In this document: one piece after another, positions 51,392 through 60,644 of the stretch
Position numbering within the stretch: the stretch's first letter is position 1
Layout: every line of letters starts with the position of its first letter
NCBI RefSeq assembly: GCF_043757465.1
Contig: NZ_JAYVPL010000055.1
Span: 6,743-70,742, forward strand
Origin: Armatimonas sp043757465
GTDB taxonomy: Bacteria; Armatimonadota; Armatimonadia; Armatimonadales; Armatimonadaceae
Direction of reading: 5' to 3'
Length of the DNA: 64,000 nucleotides
The notes under the pieces: generated by a model
What the model was told of the DNA's origin: nothing
Databases searched by the model: none
What the model saw: the letters and a program-made list of their open reading frames with translations, nothing else
Translations under genes and position numbers: made by a program

Positions 51392-51487
51392 TTAATTCTA
51401 ATAAAAACATCATCATTTTATCCCATCACATAACTCCCTGATTGAACTTATGTTTTTAATTCCTCTCACAAAATATACATTTCGCAC

Positions 51488-52720
51488 CTAATTTTGATTT
51501 TCAATTAAGCCAAAGGAAAAATCAGCAAAGATAAACCCGTCAGCATAGGCATCCTCTGAAGCAACAAATTCATAAGGGAATCCATAAATTTCAAATTCAC
51601 AACATAAATCAAAATAGTCAACAAAACCATAAGCCTCATGACATATAAAAGCATCCACGACAAACCTACCTGGCTTTAATCTTAAAGACTGAACCTTTAT
51701 TATATCTATGATACGATCCTGACTTCCATATCTGGCATCAACAAAACGTGAATCAATATTAACAATATCAATACCTTCAGCATTTTTTATCCGCATCGAA
51801 ATATAAATATCACCGATATCTTCATAATTTTCAGCCGTAAATTTAAATTGCATCTCCTCACCCGAGGAATAGACATTTTTGGAAGGGGCGAACTCAATAA
51901 AACGCCACTGACCTGTACCTTTACGGATTTCATTATCTGATCCTTGCCTAAGTCGAGAAAAACCAACCATCTCAATATAAGTATTAATGATCTCGTCAGT
52001 TTTACCGTGTTTGACTAATTCTCCTTTATCTAGAAGTATAGAATCACTACAAAATTTGGAGACGACAGAAAGATTATGGGTAACAAGTAAAACTGTCCTG
52101 CCTCCCTGGGCAACCTCCTGCATTTTACCTAGAGATTTCTTTTGAAAATTCACATCACCCACGGCTAGAACTTCATCAACAATGAGAATATCAGAGTTTA
52201 AATGGGCCGCAACAGCAAATGCTAATCGTACATACATTCCTGAGGAATAGCGTTTCACCGGAGTGTCCAGAAATTTTTCCGTACCGGAGAAGTCTACGAT
52301 TGCATCAAAAGCCGTCGTAATTTCGTGGCGGGTCATACCCAAAATTGACCCGTTAAGGTAGATATTTTCACGCCCCGTTAACTCGGGGTGAAAACCCGTC
52401 CCGACTTCGAGCAAACTTCCAACACGACCTCGAAGGTGGATCTCCCCCTCGGTTGGCTCTGTAATTCGGGAGAGAAGTTTTAGTAAAGTGGACTTCCCCG
52501 CTCCATTGCGTCCTACGATTCCTAAAACGTCACCGCGCTTGACATCGAAGCTCAGGTCGCGCAGCGCCCAGAACTCCTCTTTTTCGATCTGCTCAATAGG
52601 ATTGCGCAATTTGTGTAGGAGAGCCTCACGAAAGCTCATGCTCGCGCCCTGGTGAGAAATCACATAGGACTTTGAGACGTTTTTGACACGAATCGCTAGG
52701 TCATCGGCATCAGATGACAT
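51488..52720 (-). CDS. wzt: ABC exporter ATPase, Wzt type
   Basis: A 410-aa protein. The nucleotide-binding domain spans about residues 1-250: Walker A GIVGRNGAGKSTLLKLLS, a Wzt-typical LEVGTGFHPELTGRENIYLN, signature VKRYSSGMYVRLAFA, Walker B DILIVDEVLAVGD, and the switch His in LLVTHNLSVV. Residues 270-410 are a C-terminal beta-sandwich that in this family recognises the glycan end. The N-terminal coding half has host-like GC, whereas the C-terminal half is AT-rich, suggesting a mosaic gene. It overlaps the permease stop by 11 nt. Confidence 0.93.
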   Translation of the reverse strand: MSSDADDLAIRVKNVSKSYVISHQGASMSFREALLHKLRNPIEQIEKEEFWALRDLSFDVKRGDVLGIVGRNGAGKSTLLKLLSRITEPTEGEIHLRGRVGSLLEVGTGFHPELTGRENIYLNGSILGMTRHEITTAFDAIVDFSGTEKFLDTPVKRYSSGMYVRLAFAVAAHLNSDILIVDEVLAVGDVNFQKKSLGKMQEVAQGGRTVLLVTHNLSVVSKFCSDSILLDKGELVKHGKTDEIINTYIEMVGFSRLRQGSDNEIRKGTGQWRFIEFAPSKNVYSSGEEMQFKFTAENYEDIGDIYISMRIKNAEGIDIVNIDSRFVDARYGSQDRIIDIIKVQSLRLKPGRFVVDAFICHEAYGFVDYFDLCCEFEIYGFPYEFVASEDAYADGFIFADFSFGLIENQN

Positions 52721-53570
52721 CAGCGAACCTCCGCTCTAGCTTTCGAAAGACCACCATCCCCAACAGAAACGCGACAAGAGCAAAAGCCACATTGTAGCCC
52801 ACAAGCCCCCAGCTATAAACAGGTTCACCTAATAGTGACCAGCGCATGGCATCAATCAGCCCAGACATCGGGTTAATCAGGAAAAACGGCTGGAGTGATG
52901 GTCCAACTTTTACCATTGCATTAACCAGTGGATAGCCCACGGGGGAAGCAAATGTTCCCATAGATAATAAAACGGGCAGAGCATACTGCACATCTCGGTA
53001 GCTGACGGACACTGCTCCCGCCATCATCCCAAGCCCGAGTGCGAGGATCTGAATCACCAACAACCAGAGTGGAAAAGTCAGGATGGCCAGGGTGATGGGC
53101 ACTTGGAAGATCACCAACCCAATGAGAACGGCAGTAAGTGCTATGGCAAAATCCAGTAATGTTCCATAGATTGTGGAGAGCGGTAAGATGATGCGGGGGA
53201 AGAAGACCTTAGAGATCATCTGTGCGTTCTGCACCAAGCTCATACTGGATTTTGAAAATGTCCCGCTAAAGCTACTCCACGTGGCAAACCCGACAAGAGC
53301 AAACAAAAAGTAGGGAATCTTGCTCTGCAACTCAATTCCCGCCACTTTGTTAAAGAGAATGGTGAAGATCACCCCACCGACCAGTGGCTGAAAAATCACC
53401 CAGATAATGCCCAGTGCTGCCTGGCGGTAGCGAAGCCGAATATCACGGAGGGCCAGGTTATTGAGGAGGTCACGAAATCGCCAGAGCTCTGCCGGGTCAA
53501 AGGCAACGAGGCTCTGTTTAGGGCGGATGATGTGCCAAGTAGGATCAGACAAGTGCGATGGATTACTCAT
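52710..53570 (-). CDS. wzm: ABC exporter permease, Wzm type
   Basis: A 286-aa integral membrane protein with about six helices and the ABC2 family signature LLNNLALRDIRLRYRQAALG then IIWVIFQPLVGGVIFTILFN. It forms, with the ATPase, the channel that moves a lipid-linked polysaccharide across the inner membrane. I chose the ATG at 53570 (MSNPSHLSDPTWHIIRPKQS); TAAAAT/AAATACT just upstream within the longer GTG frame (from 53618) looks like a -10 box. Confidence 0.9.
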   Translation of the reverse strand: MSNPSHLSDPTWHIIRPKQSLVAFDPAELWRFRDLLNNLALRDIRLRYRQAALGIIWVIFQPLVGGVIFTILFNKVAGIELQSKIPYFLFALVGFATWSSFSGTFSKSSMSLVQNAQMISKVFFPRIILPLSTIYGTLLDFAIALTAVLIGLVIFQVPITLAILTFPLWLLVIQILALGLGMMAGAVSVSYRDVQYALPVLLSMGTFASPVGYPLVNAMVKVGPSLQPFFLINPMSGLIDAMRWSLLGEPVYSWGLVGYNVAFALVAFLLGMVVFRKLERRFADVI

Positions 53571-53636
53571 AATGAAGCGGGCTAAGCGTGCAGGCCGGAG
53601 TATTTTACCACATGGCACATCATTTCGAATTGATTA

Positions 53637-54719
53637 CTAGAGAATTGCCACTTCCCCCCCAGCCTCGCTAGACTTATAGATCGCATCCATAATCTGGGTG
53701 ACCATCAGCGCCTGTTCACCTGTCGCGGCTCCGACGGACTCAATGGTGAGATCCTCGCGGATAGCTTTAACAAACATCTCGATCTCTTTGCCGTGGGTGC
53801 TCGCGACACTTGGCAGCCAGCCAGTCGTGGTGTCGGTGAGAGTGCCGAACTCTTCACGGTAGAGTGTGTACTTGCCCGCGTTGGCGTCGAAGAATGCCCC
53901 GGCTCCGGTTCCGAAGAGCTGGGTGTCGAAGTGCTCCTGGTCAATATTGGCCAAAAACGATGCGAGCAGAGTCATCGTGCGCCCATCCTCAAATCGCACG
54001 TAGGCGCTGGCAAAGTCCTCGACCGTGTAGGCATTGGTGTCCCACTGCCCCCACTCGCCGACCAAGCCCGGGGTCTTGCCCATCTTGCAGACAGCGCTGC
54101 CAACCGTGGCGACGGGCTTGGGATGGCCCATCAGCCAGAGGGTCATGTCGGTGATGTGGACGCCGATATCAATCAGCGGCCCGCCTCCGTTTAGCTCCTT
54201 GTTGATGAAGACGCCCTTGGCGGGCACGCGGCGGCGGCGAATCGCACGCGCGGCGGCGTGGTAGATATCGCCAAACTGACCGTTCTCAATGGCGCGCTTG
54301 AGGCTCTGTGCACCCGGCGAGTAGCGCATGTTAAAGCCAATCTGAAGCTTCTTACCCGTCGCTTTCTGGGCGGCGATCATTGCTTTACACTCCTTCGCGT
54401 TCATCGCCATCGGCTTCTCGCAGAGCACGTGCTTACCGGCACGCAGCGCATCAATAGTAATGGGAGCGTGGGCGTAGTTACCCGTACACACCGACACAGC
54501 GTCTATATCGTCGCGCTCTAAAAGCTTTTTGTGATCGTCGTAGGTCTCCGCAATCCCGTACTGCCCGCTCGCATCGTTGCAGCGCTCCGGCAGAATGTCC
54601 GCCACCGCCACCACGTCGCACCACTCCGGGAGCTTCCGGTAGCCACTGGTCAGATGCGCTCCACGTGCGATCCCCCCAAAACCGATAATCCCAATCGCAA
54701 TCTTGCCGTCTTTGGTCAT
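53637..54719 (-). CDS. Gfo/Idh/MocA family oxidoreductase
   Basis: A 360-aa NAD(P)-dependent sugar dehydrogenase-like protein. The Rossmann motif is IGIIGFGGIARGAHLTSGYR, followed by VCTGNYAHAPITIDALRAGK and HVLCEKPMAMNAKECKAMIA, the EKP hallmark. DIGVHITDMTLWLMGHPKP holds the His of the active site. A good GGAGGAT lies before the ATG. It follows the propeller gene by 27 nt; the oxidised sugar is unknown. Confidence 0.93.
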   Translation of the reverse strand: MTKDGKIAIGIIGFGGIARGAHLTSGYRKLPEWCDVVAVADILPERCNDASGQYGIAETYDDHKKLLERDDIDAVSVCTGNYAHAPITIDALRAGKHVLCEKPMAMNAKECKAMIAAQKATGKKLQIGFNMRYSPGAQSLKRAIENGQFGDIYHAAARAIRRRRVPAKGVFINKELNGGGPLIDIGVHITDMTLWLMGHPKPVATVGSAVCKMGKTPGLVGEWGQWDTNAYTVEDFASAYVRFEDGRTMTLLASFLANIDQEHFDTQLFGTGAGAFFDANAGKYTLYREEFGTLTDTTTGWLPSVASTHGKEIEMFVKAIREDLTIESVGAATGEQALMVTQIMDAIYKSSEAGGEVAIL

Positions 54720-54746
54720 GACAATCCTCCGGCACTCTCTTCGGTA

Positions 54747-56093
54747 TTAATGCATAGATTTCCTGCCCGGGATCGTCGCGGCTCGCAGATCATAGCAGAG
54801 CAAGCGCCGCTGTGAGCCGTCTACTCCGACTTCGTTCTGACAGAGAGTGAGCAGTCCACGGCTTAGCGCGGGCGTCCCCCAGGACTCCCGCGCCACAAAG
54901 AGGCTGGTGCGGCTTAGCTCTTTGTAGCCTTTGGGATTCAAGTCCAGCCAGGCAAGCTGCCCGTACTCCCCGAGCATTAAACAGCGTCCGTCCACCAGAA
55001 TCAGCGACGCCAGCGCGGGCGCGAGCCGGAGTGTCTTACCGCTTACGCTCACTTCCCACTCGGGCTCCTCGCGCCAGAGTTCCTTGCCGGTCTTGAGTTC
55101 CACGCACACCAGTGGCGCGTTTTGCGGCCCGTGGCCATCAATGCCGTAGAGATAGCCGTTTTTATGGATCGCCGTCATGAAGTGCGTCCCGAAGCGCTTG
55201 TTGGCCCAGAGCTGTGTGAGAGTGCCATCAGGCTTGATGTCTAAAAGCGTCCCCCCCATGCCGTAGCACTCGGAGATAAAAACCTGATTGCCGATCACCA
55301 AGGGAGCCGACGCGTTCACGGACTCGTAGCGCCGCGAGCGCCAGGGAAAGGTGGCCTCCACTTTGCCCGTGAGAGCATCGAGTGCCAGCAGTCCACCTTC
55401 TGTTGGTCGGCTGTCGCCGCCCAGAAAGGCAAAGAGGCGTCGCTTGCCGTGTACAGTCGCAGGCACAGGCGAGGCGTAGCCCGCTGTCCAGCCCTTACCT
55501 GCCGCCCAGACTTGCTTTCCCGTGGCTTTATCAAAGGCGACAACACTCGGCCCGGAGTCTTTCCCGACCACCACAATGAGTAAGTTGCCCTCTAGAAGCG
55601 GCGTCGCCCCGACTCCGAAGTAGTTCTGCGGCACCTTGTAGTCGGCGGCAATATCGCGCTTCCAAACCACCTGCCCCGTCGCGAGCGACAGACACGTCAG
55701 CTTTCCCGCAACGCCGTAGATGTAGACATTCTTCCCATCGCTGATCGGCTGACAGCGCGGCCCCGCGTTAAAACCGTAGCGGTCACTGTAGACACTCACG
55801 TACGCAAATTTCCAGAGCCGCTTGCCCGTCTCCGCTGCGACGCACTCGACAACCTCTTGCTCTCCCAGCCGGTGAAAGACAATCGCCTTCCCTGCCACCA
55901 CACACGGCGACGCGTACCCCTCGCCTTTTATCCGCTCCCAAACCAGCTTGGGAGTCTCCCAGAGCGGCGTTTCTGTGGAGAGCGCATTGTGGCTTGGCCC
56001 CAGAAAATCCCGCCAGTCGTGGGTGATTGCGTTTGTAGCCAGCGGCTTTGGCGGAACATGAAAAGTAAGACCAACTTCTTTGGCTTGATGCAT
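54747..56093 (-). CDS. PQQ-type beta-propeller repeat protein
   Basis: A 448-aa protein made of repeated blades such as YIYGVAGKLTCLSLATGQVV and VVAFDKATGKQVWAAGKGW, each with the A-x-D/L-x-x-TGKxxW pattern of PQQ/quinoprotein-like propellers. The start MHQAKEVGLTFHVPPKPLAT lacks a signal peptide, so it may be cytosolic. The longer frame to 56222 begins with unrelated residues. TATAAT (minus strand, 56105-56100) lies six bases before the ATG. No cofactor residues can be assigned. Confidence 0.88.
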   Translation of the reverse strand: MHQAKEVGLTFHVPPKPLATNAITHDWRDFLGPSHNALSTETPLWETPKLVWERIKGEGYASPCVVAGKAIVFHRLGEQEVVECVAAETGKRLWKFAYVSVYSDRYGFNAGPRCQPISDGKNVYIYGVAGKLTCLSLATGQVVWKRDIAADYKVPQNYFGVGATPLLEGNLLIVVVGKDSGPSVVAFDKATGKQVWAAGKGWTAGYASPVPATVHGKRRLFAFLGGDSRPTEGGLLALDALTGKVEATFPWRSRRYESVNASAPLVIGNQVFISECYGMGGTLLDIKPDGTLTQLWANKRFGTHFMTAIHKNGYLYGIDGHGPQNAPLVCVELKTGKELWREEPEWEVSVSGKTLRLAPALASLILVDGRCLMLGEYGQLAWLDLNPKGYKELSRTSLFVARESWGTPALSRGLLTLCQNEVGVDGSQRRLLCYDLRAATIPGRKSMH

Positions 56094-56234
56094 GGAGAGA
56101 TTATACTTTGATATACTGGAAACCAGGCAAACAAGATGAAAACAGCGGCGACTATCGGGGGGACAGCGATCTGCTAGCGGTACGTCGGCGGCCTCGCACA
56201 CGCCTGGAAGGAGGTCACTCACAACGGATGGCTC

Positions 56235-56290
56235 TGAGCAATAAATGAGCAGTTTTTGGTCTGGTAAGTGGCTCCGTTGCTCCGTATGCT
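56235..56290 (+). promoter_or_regulatory. Direct-repeat operator and promoter of the STAND-type regulator
   Basis: TGAGCA at 56235-56240 and 56246-56251 (11-bp period), GGTCTGGT from 56258, and TATGCT at 56285-56290, nine bases before the start codon. The same four elements recur at 58375-58441 in the same order. The spacing from GGTCTGG to TATGCT is 27 bases in both; the repeats sit 11 bp nearer here. Confidence 0.65.
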
Positions 56291-56299
56291 GTAGCGGCT

Positions 56300-58369
56300 A
56301 TGAGACTCTCTACGAATCCCCTGATTGGACGGCGGCGTGAGCTTGCGCTCTTTACGGAGGCGCTCCGGGCCAGCGAGCTCCCCTTTAGCCTCCTCAATGT
56401 TTACGGCCCTGGCGGGGTAGGAAAGACCACGCTCCTTCAGGCGTTTCTTGCCCACTGTACGCGTGAAGAGATTCCCGCGCACTTTCTCAATGTCCGCCTC
56501 ATCGAGCCCACGGTGGGGTCATTTTCGCAGGCACTTCCCTCGCCGATCATCGCCACGCGCCGTGTTCTGATTCTTGACACGATTGAGGCGCTCTCCCCGG
56601 AACTCGACACCTGGCTGCGGGAGAACTACCTGCCCCAGCTCTCGCTGGAGACTCTGGTGGTGCTCTCCGGGCGCTCTCCGCTCTCCGCACTCTGGCGGCA
56701 TGATATGGGCTGGAGCGCACTCCTGATGAGCCTGCCGCTGCGCAATTTGAGCCATGAGGAAGCACGCGCGTACTTGGAACAGCGTGGACTCACCCCCTTC
56801 TGGCACGAGAGCGCCTTGGCCTTCACACATGGACATCCGCTGGCTCTCGTGCTCGTGGCCGATCTCTACCACCAGCGAGCGGGGAGCCTTCCCCAGGATC
56901 TGAGCGAGCACCCGGAGGTCGCCCCCAATGTCATCCAAGCGCTTCTGGATAACCTCATGCAGCCGGAGCTCGGGGTTCATGCCCGTGCGGCCTTAGAAAT
57001 CTGCGCCCTGCTCTGGGCTGCGACGGAGGTCAACCTTGCCCAGATTCTCCAGGATGATACTGCCGACACTGCTCGGCTCTTTACCTGGCTAAGGAGCCTC
57101 TCGTTTATCGAGGCAGGGCCAAGGGGGCTGGTGCTCCATGAGATTGCGCGGGAGTGCCTCATTGCGGATCTTCGCTGGCGCAACCCCGAGCGCTATGAGC
57201 TCCTAGCGGGCCGGGCCCGAACCTACTACATTGAGCGTATCTGGCACGCCTCCGACGACGAGCAGCCGTTGCTCTTGCTGGACTATGTCTTTCTGAGCCA
57301 CGGGAGCCAGGTCGTCCGGGCGATCTTTGCCCACAACGATCCGCAGAAGGCCCTGGCAGGGGCCACAGGACTGCACGGCCCGCAGGACAGACAAGCACTC
57401 CGAGCCATGCTGGAACACCACGAAGGCCCCGAGTCAGCGCACTGGCTGGACTACTGGCTGGATGTCACACCGGAGGGTGCTCTGCTACTTAGGGCTCCGT
57501 CGCCCGAGGCAGAGACACTCTCAGGACTCCTCTATGGCATCTCTCTGGAGCGGCTCTCGGAGGCGCAGCGCACCGAGGATCCGGCGATTGCGGCGGCTTG
57601 GCAGTATCTGGAAGCCCATGCCCCACTTCGCCCTGGCGAGCGGGCGACCTACTTTCGCTTCTGGATGGTTCAGGAGACCTACCAGCAGGTCTCCCCGCTC
57701 CAGCTCCAGCTCTTTATCGAGAAAGTCCGCCTCTACCGTGCGACAAAAAACCTGTCGTTCTCGTTCTTCCCGGTGGCTGACCCAGGGGCTTGGGGAGGTG
57801 CCCTACTCTATGCGGGCCTGCAGCGCCTTGAGGAGGCCGACTTCACCGTTGGTGGCAAGACCTACGCCGTCTTCGGCCACGACTGGCGTCTTGTTTCCCC
57901 AACCCGCTGGCTAACCCGTCTGGCCGAGAGTGAGCAGCAACTGATTGGCAACTCGTCCTTGCAGCGCCAGGACATCCCCCTGCCCCTGATTGCCCTGAGT
58001 GAGGAGAGCTTCCAAGCCGCCGTGCTCCTCGCATTGCGGGTCTTTCCTCAGCGCGATGCACTGGCAACCAACCCACTGGCACAGTCACGGCTGGTACTCC
58101 CTCGGGTAAACCAGAGCGCCTCCCCTCAGGAACGTGGTCAGGTTCTTCAGGCGCGGATTCAAGAAGCCGTCGCCACGCTCCAGGCAACCCCACGGCGAAG
58201 TCAGCTTGCTCTTGTGCTAGAGCAAACCTACCTCCACCCCTTGGGCTCTCAGGAGAAAGTGGCCGAGGAGCTCGGGCTTCCCTCTAGTACCTACCGTCGC
58301 TATCTTCGTGCGGCGATTGTTGAGCTGACCCAGCTTCTCTGGCAGGATGAGACCCGTATCTTTGCCTGA
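56300..58369 (+). CDS. STAND/NB-ARC-type ATPase regulator with C-terminal helix-turn-helix-like domain
   Basis: A 689-aa protein. IGRRRELALFTEAL precedes Walker A VYGPGGVGKTTLLQAF (about 33-48); RRVLILDTIEALSPELD is the Walker B region and VVLSGRSPLSALW the sensor strand. A helical region follows. Residues about 450-560 (RFWMVQETYQQVSPLQLQLF and ALLYAGLQRLEEADFTVGGK) resemble a GNAT-like fold. The C-terminus (EKVAEELGLPSSTYRRYLRA) is an HTH likely to bind DNA. Probably a ligand- and ATP-gated activator of the genes that follow. A TATGCT box is nine bases before the ATG; no ribosome-binding site is obvious. Confidence 0.85.
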   Translation: MRLSTNPLIGRRRELALFTEALRASELPFSLLNVYGPGGVGKTTLLQAFLAHCTREEIPAHFLNVRLIEPTVGSFSQALPSPIIATRRVLILDTIEALSPELDTWLRENYLPQLSLETLVVLSGRSPLSALWRHDMGWSALLMSLPLRNLSHEEARAYLEQRGLTPFWHESALAFTHGHPLALVLVADLYHQRAGSLPQDLSEHPEVAPNVIQALLDNLMQPELGVHARAALEICALLWAATEVNLAQILQDDTADTARLFTWLRSLSFIEAGPRGLVLHEIARECLIADLRWRNPERYELLAGRARTYYIERIWHASDDEQPLLLLDYVFLSHGSQVVRAIFAHNDPQKALAGATGLHGPQDRQALRAMLEHHEGPESAHWLDYWLDVTPEGALLLRAPSPEAETLSGLLYGISLERLSEAQRTEDPAIAAAWQYLEAHAPLRPGERATYFRFWMVQETYQQVSPLQLQLFIEKVRLYRATKNLSFSFFPVADPGAWGGALLYAGLQRLEEADFTVGGKTYAVFGHDWRLVSPTRWLTRLAESEQQLIGNSSLQRQDIPLPLIALSEESFQAAVLLALRVFPQRDALATNPLAQSRLVLPRVNQSASPQERGQVLQARIQEAVATLQATPRRSQLALVLEQTYLHPLGSQEKVAEELGLPSSTYRRYLRAAIVELTQLLWQDETRIFA

Positions 58370-58374
58370 AAAAG

Positions 58375-58466
58375 TGAGCAAAAAGTGAGCAGTCCTTGAT
58401 AGTGCTTTGGTCTGGTGTAAGTCCTCGACTCCCTCTATGCTAAGAGCAGACTCGTAGTCCTACGAG
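58375..58466 (+). promoter_or_regulatory. Direct-repeat operator, promoter and 5' hairpin of the DUF4331 cassette
   Basis: TGAGCA at 58375-58380 and 58386-58391 (11-bp period), GGTCTGGT from 58409, TATGCT at 58436-58441. Immediately after the expected start site, CTCGTAG-TC-CTACGAG (58451-58466) can form a hairpin. It shares repeats and spacing with the operator at 56235-56290, with 11 extra bases between the repeats and the GGTCTGGT box. Confidence 0.65.
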
Positions 58467-58489
58467 CCTACTCCAAGGAGGAACTCTTC

Positions 58490-59089
58490 ATGGTCTCACA
58501 ACTGCGGCAGCGTGCTCTGGCTCCGCATCTCACTCTCGCAACACTGGCGGCTCTTGCGCTGATCCCCACACAGGCAGCACAGGCACAGGTAACAGTCACG
58601 GGCTCCCAAACGGGTGCTTTTATCTACTCTTTTTCCGTCTTTAACGGGACACCCATCCCACTGGCGGTGCTCTCACTTGACATTCCCGTCAATACGATGC
58701 TCACCAACCTCACGGCCCCAACGGGCTTTTTTATCGCCTACGATCCCAATCCAGCGCTGGATGGCTCCGCTCCGGGGCGAGTGGACTTTCTTGAAGATGC
58801 GGACCCGATGACGACGGCGACCTTTGATGCCTTCACTACCATCGCGGGCTTTAGCTTTGAGAGCACGAGTACCTTCGCTCCCTCGACCTATGTTGCTCTG
58901 GATCTCAATGGGCTCTCGTACACCCCCAATACCGTCGGTGTCGTCTTTCCTGGCACCACCACTCTCAACGCCGCCCCGGAGCCGGGCACACTGAGCTTGT
59001 TTGTGCTCGCCGGGCTCCCGGCCTTGGCTCTTCTGCAGCGCCGCAACCGTCGCCGCGCTGCAATTCTCTCCCCGAAAGGAACCATTTAA
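58490..59089 (+). CDS. PEP-CTERM sorting-signal protein
   Basis: A 199-aa exported protein with a signal peptide (LTLATLAALALIPTQAAQAQ). The C-terminus has the PEP-CTERM anchor: APEPGTLSLFVLAGLPALAL then LQRRNRRR, predicted to be cleaved by an exosortase. The middle is a beta-rich domain (YSFSVFNGTPIPLAVLSLDI) of unknown function. Excellent ribosome-binding site (AAGGAGGAAC). First gene under the TGAGCA operator. No exosortase gene is in view. Confidence 0.9.
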   Translation: MVSQLRQRALAPHLTLATLAALALIPTQAAQAQVTVTGSQTGAFIYSFSVFNGTPIPLAVLSLDIPVNTMLTNLTAPTGFFIAYDPNPALDGSAPGRVDFLEDADPMTTATFDAFTTIAGFSFESTSTFAPSTYVALDLNGLSYTPNTVGVVFPGTTTLNAAPEPGTLSLFVLAGLPALALLQRRNRRRAAILSPKGTI

Positions 59090-59091
59090 TT

Positions 59092-60636
59092 ATGTCCCGA
59101 TTCTCAAAATGGCAGCGTCCGCTTGCCACGTTTCTCACAGGTGCTCTGACACTTGGGGTTGGCCTTGTTGCCCCTTCAAGCGTCCGTGCCTCCAGTCACA
59201 GCGATGCCCCGCTCAGTAAGCTCGACCCGCAGACCAACCTGACCGATGTCTACACCTTTATCCGCACGCGTCCCAGTGGTGAGCGGGTTCTGGTCTGTGA
59301 GGTCAGTGTCCGCCCCTTCTCCGAACCCGGCGATGGCGTTCTCTACGACGCATTTGCCTCGGATGCTCGCTACAGTATCCATATCACCAACCCCGTGACA
59401 GGTGCAGAGTTGCAGCGCTACGACTTCCAGTTCTCCCCTGTGAGCAGCGCGGGGGGAGCCTACAAGAACCTCGACACGATCCTGCGCTACGGGCGTGGAA
59501 CCGCAGTCGGGGCGATCCAGGATGTCGGGGATGCGCGCCAGAACTTTACCCAGACCTACTCAATCACGCGCGTGGTGGGTAGCACCTCGACCAAGCTCAA
59601 TAGCACGCCCCTGATGGTTCCCCCCTACAACACCGGGCTGGCGACCCCCTTCTACAACGATGCCAATGGTCGGGCGGTCTCCGGCGCAACAAGTCGTGCC
59701 GCACTGGATAAATACACCTTCCAGACCACCTATGATCTCCCCGCCGTGGGAAGCGGCACGGGCGGAGGAAACACCGTTTTTTGCGGTGCACGCGAGGATG
59801 GGTTCTATGCCGACACACCGGGCATCTTTGACCTGCTCAACTCACGCATCCTGGATAACAATGGGACACTTGCCGATGGACTGGGTCAAGATGGTAAAGG
59901 CGTCGATGGGTTCAAGGGCTTTAATGTCCTGCACTACTCCATCGTCATTCCCCTAACCGACCTTCCCTCGTTCTCTTACACCGCTGCCTTCTCTGCGGGA
60001 ATGGCCAACGGCGTCGGGGTCTATGCCTCGGTGAGCCGCCCCCGAATCACGCTCCTCTCCTCGACGGGCGATCCGACCCCCTCCGGGCCGTTTGTGCAGG
60101 TTAACCGCCTGGGCAATCCGCTCTTCAACGAGGTGCTTGTGGCGATGCGCGACAAGGACCGCTACAACCGCACCGCCCCCACAGGCGATGCCACGTTCGA
60201 CACGTACGCCCTCAACCCTGAGGTTGCCGTGCTGATAAATACCGTCTATGGCACCAGCTTCGCAACCAGTGGCCGTGTGGATCTCAAGGCGGTCTACATA
60301 CCCGATGTGATTCGCGTCGATACCACGACGGAGCGGGCGCGTGTCGCGGGCGCGGCTGGCTTTAACCGACTGGGCTTTATCGGGGGTGACACTCTCACTA
60401 AGTCCAATGGACAGACAATTCCCGGTGGCTGGCCCAATGGTCGGCGGCTGGGCGATGATGTGGTCGATATCGCGCTCACCGCAGTCGCCAGTGGCCCCAG
60501 CTACAGCACGGTGACGGTGGTCGGTGACAATATCGCCGCCAACGACCAGGTGTACAACCAGACCTTCCCCTACGCTGCAACCCCGCACTCGGGTCTGCGT
60601 AATAGCAAGGACTCTGGACCTAACGTCGGCCTGTAG
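59092..60636 (+). CDS. DUF4331 family secreted protein
   Basis: A 514-aa protein with a signal peptide ending SVRA then SSHSDAPLSKLDPQTNLTDV, the hallmark N-terminus of DUF4331. Later segments TFDTYALNPEVAVLINTVYG and RRLGDDVVDIALTAVASGPS are typical family ends. The family is widely distributed, probably extracytoplasmic, and its function is unknown. It begins two bases after the PEP-CTERM gene stop and is followed by a hairpin terminator or attenuator. Confidence 0.92.
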   Translation: MSRFSKWQRPLATFLTGALTLGVGLVAPSSVRASSHSDAPLSKLDPQTNLTDVYTFIRTRPSGERVLVCEVSVRPFSEPGDGVLYDAFASDARYSIHITNPVTGAELQRYDFQFSPVSSAGGAYKNLDTILRYGRGTAVGAIQDVGDARQNFTQTYSITRVVGSTSTKLNSTPLMVPPYNTGLATPFYNDANGRAVSGATSRAALDKYTFQTTYDLPAVGSGTGGGNTVFCGAREDGFYADTPGIFDLLNSRILDNNGTLADGLGQDGKGVDGFKGFNVLHYSIVIPLTDLPSFSYTAAFSAGMANGVGVYASVSRPRITLLSSTGDPTPSGPFVQVNRLGNPLFNEVLVAMRDKDRYNRTAPTGDATFDTYALNPEVAVLINTVYGTSFATSGRVDLKAVYIPDVIRVDTTTERARVAGAAGFNRLGFIGGDTLTKSNGQTIPGGWPNGRRLGDDVVDIALTAVASGPSYSTVTVVGDNIAANDQVYNQTFPYAATPHSGLRNSKDSGPNVGL

Positions 60637-60644
60637 ACCTCCCT

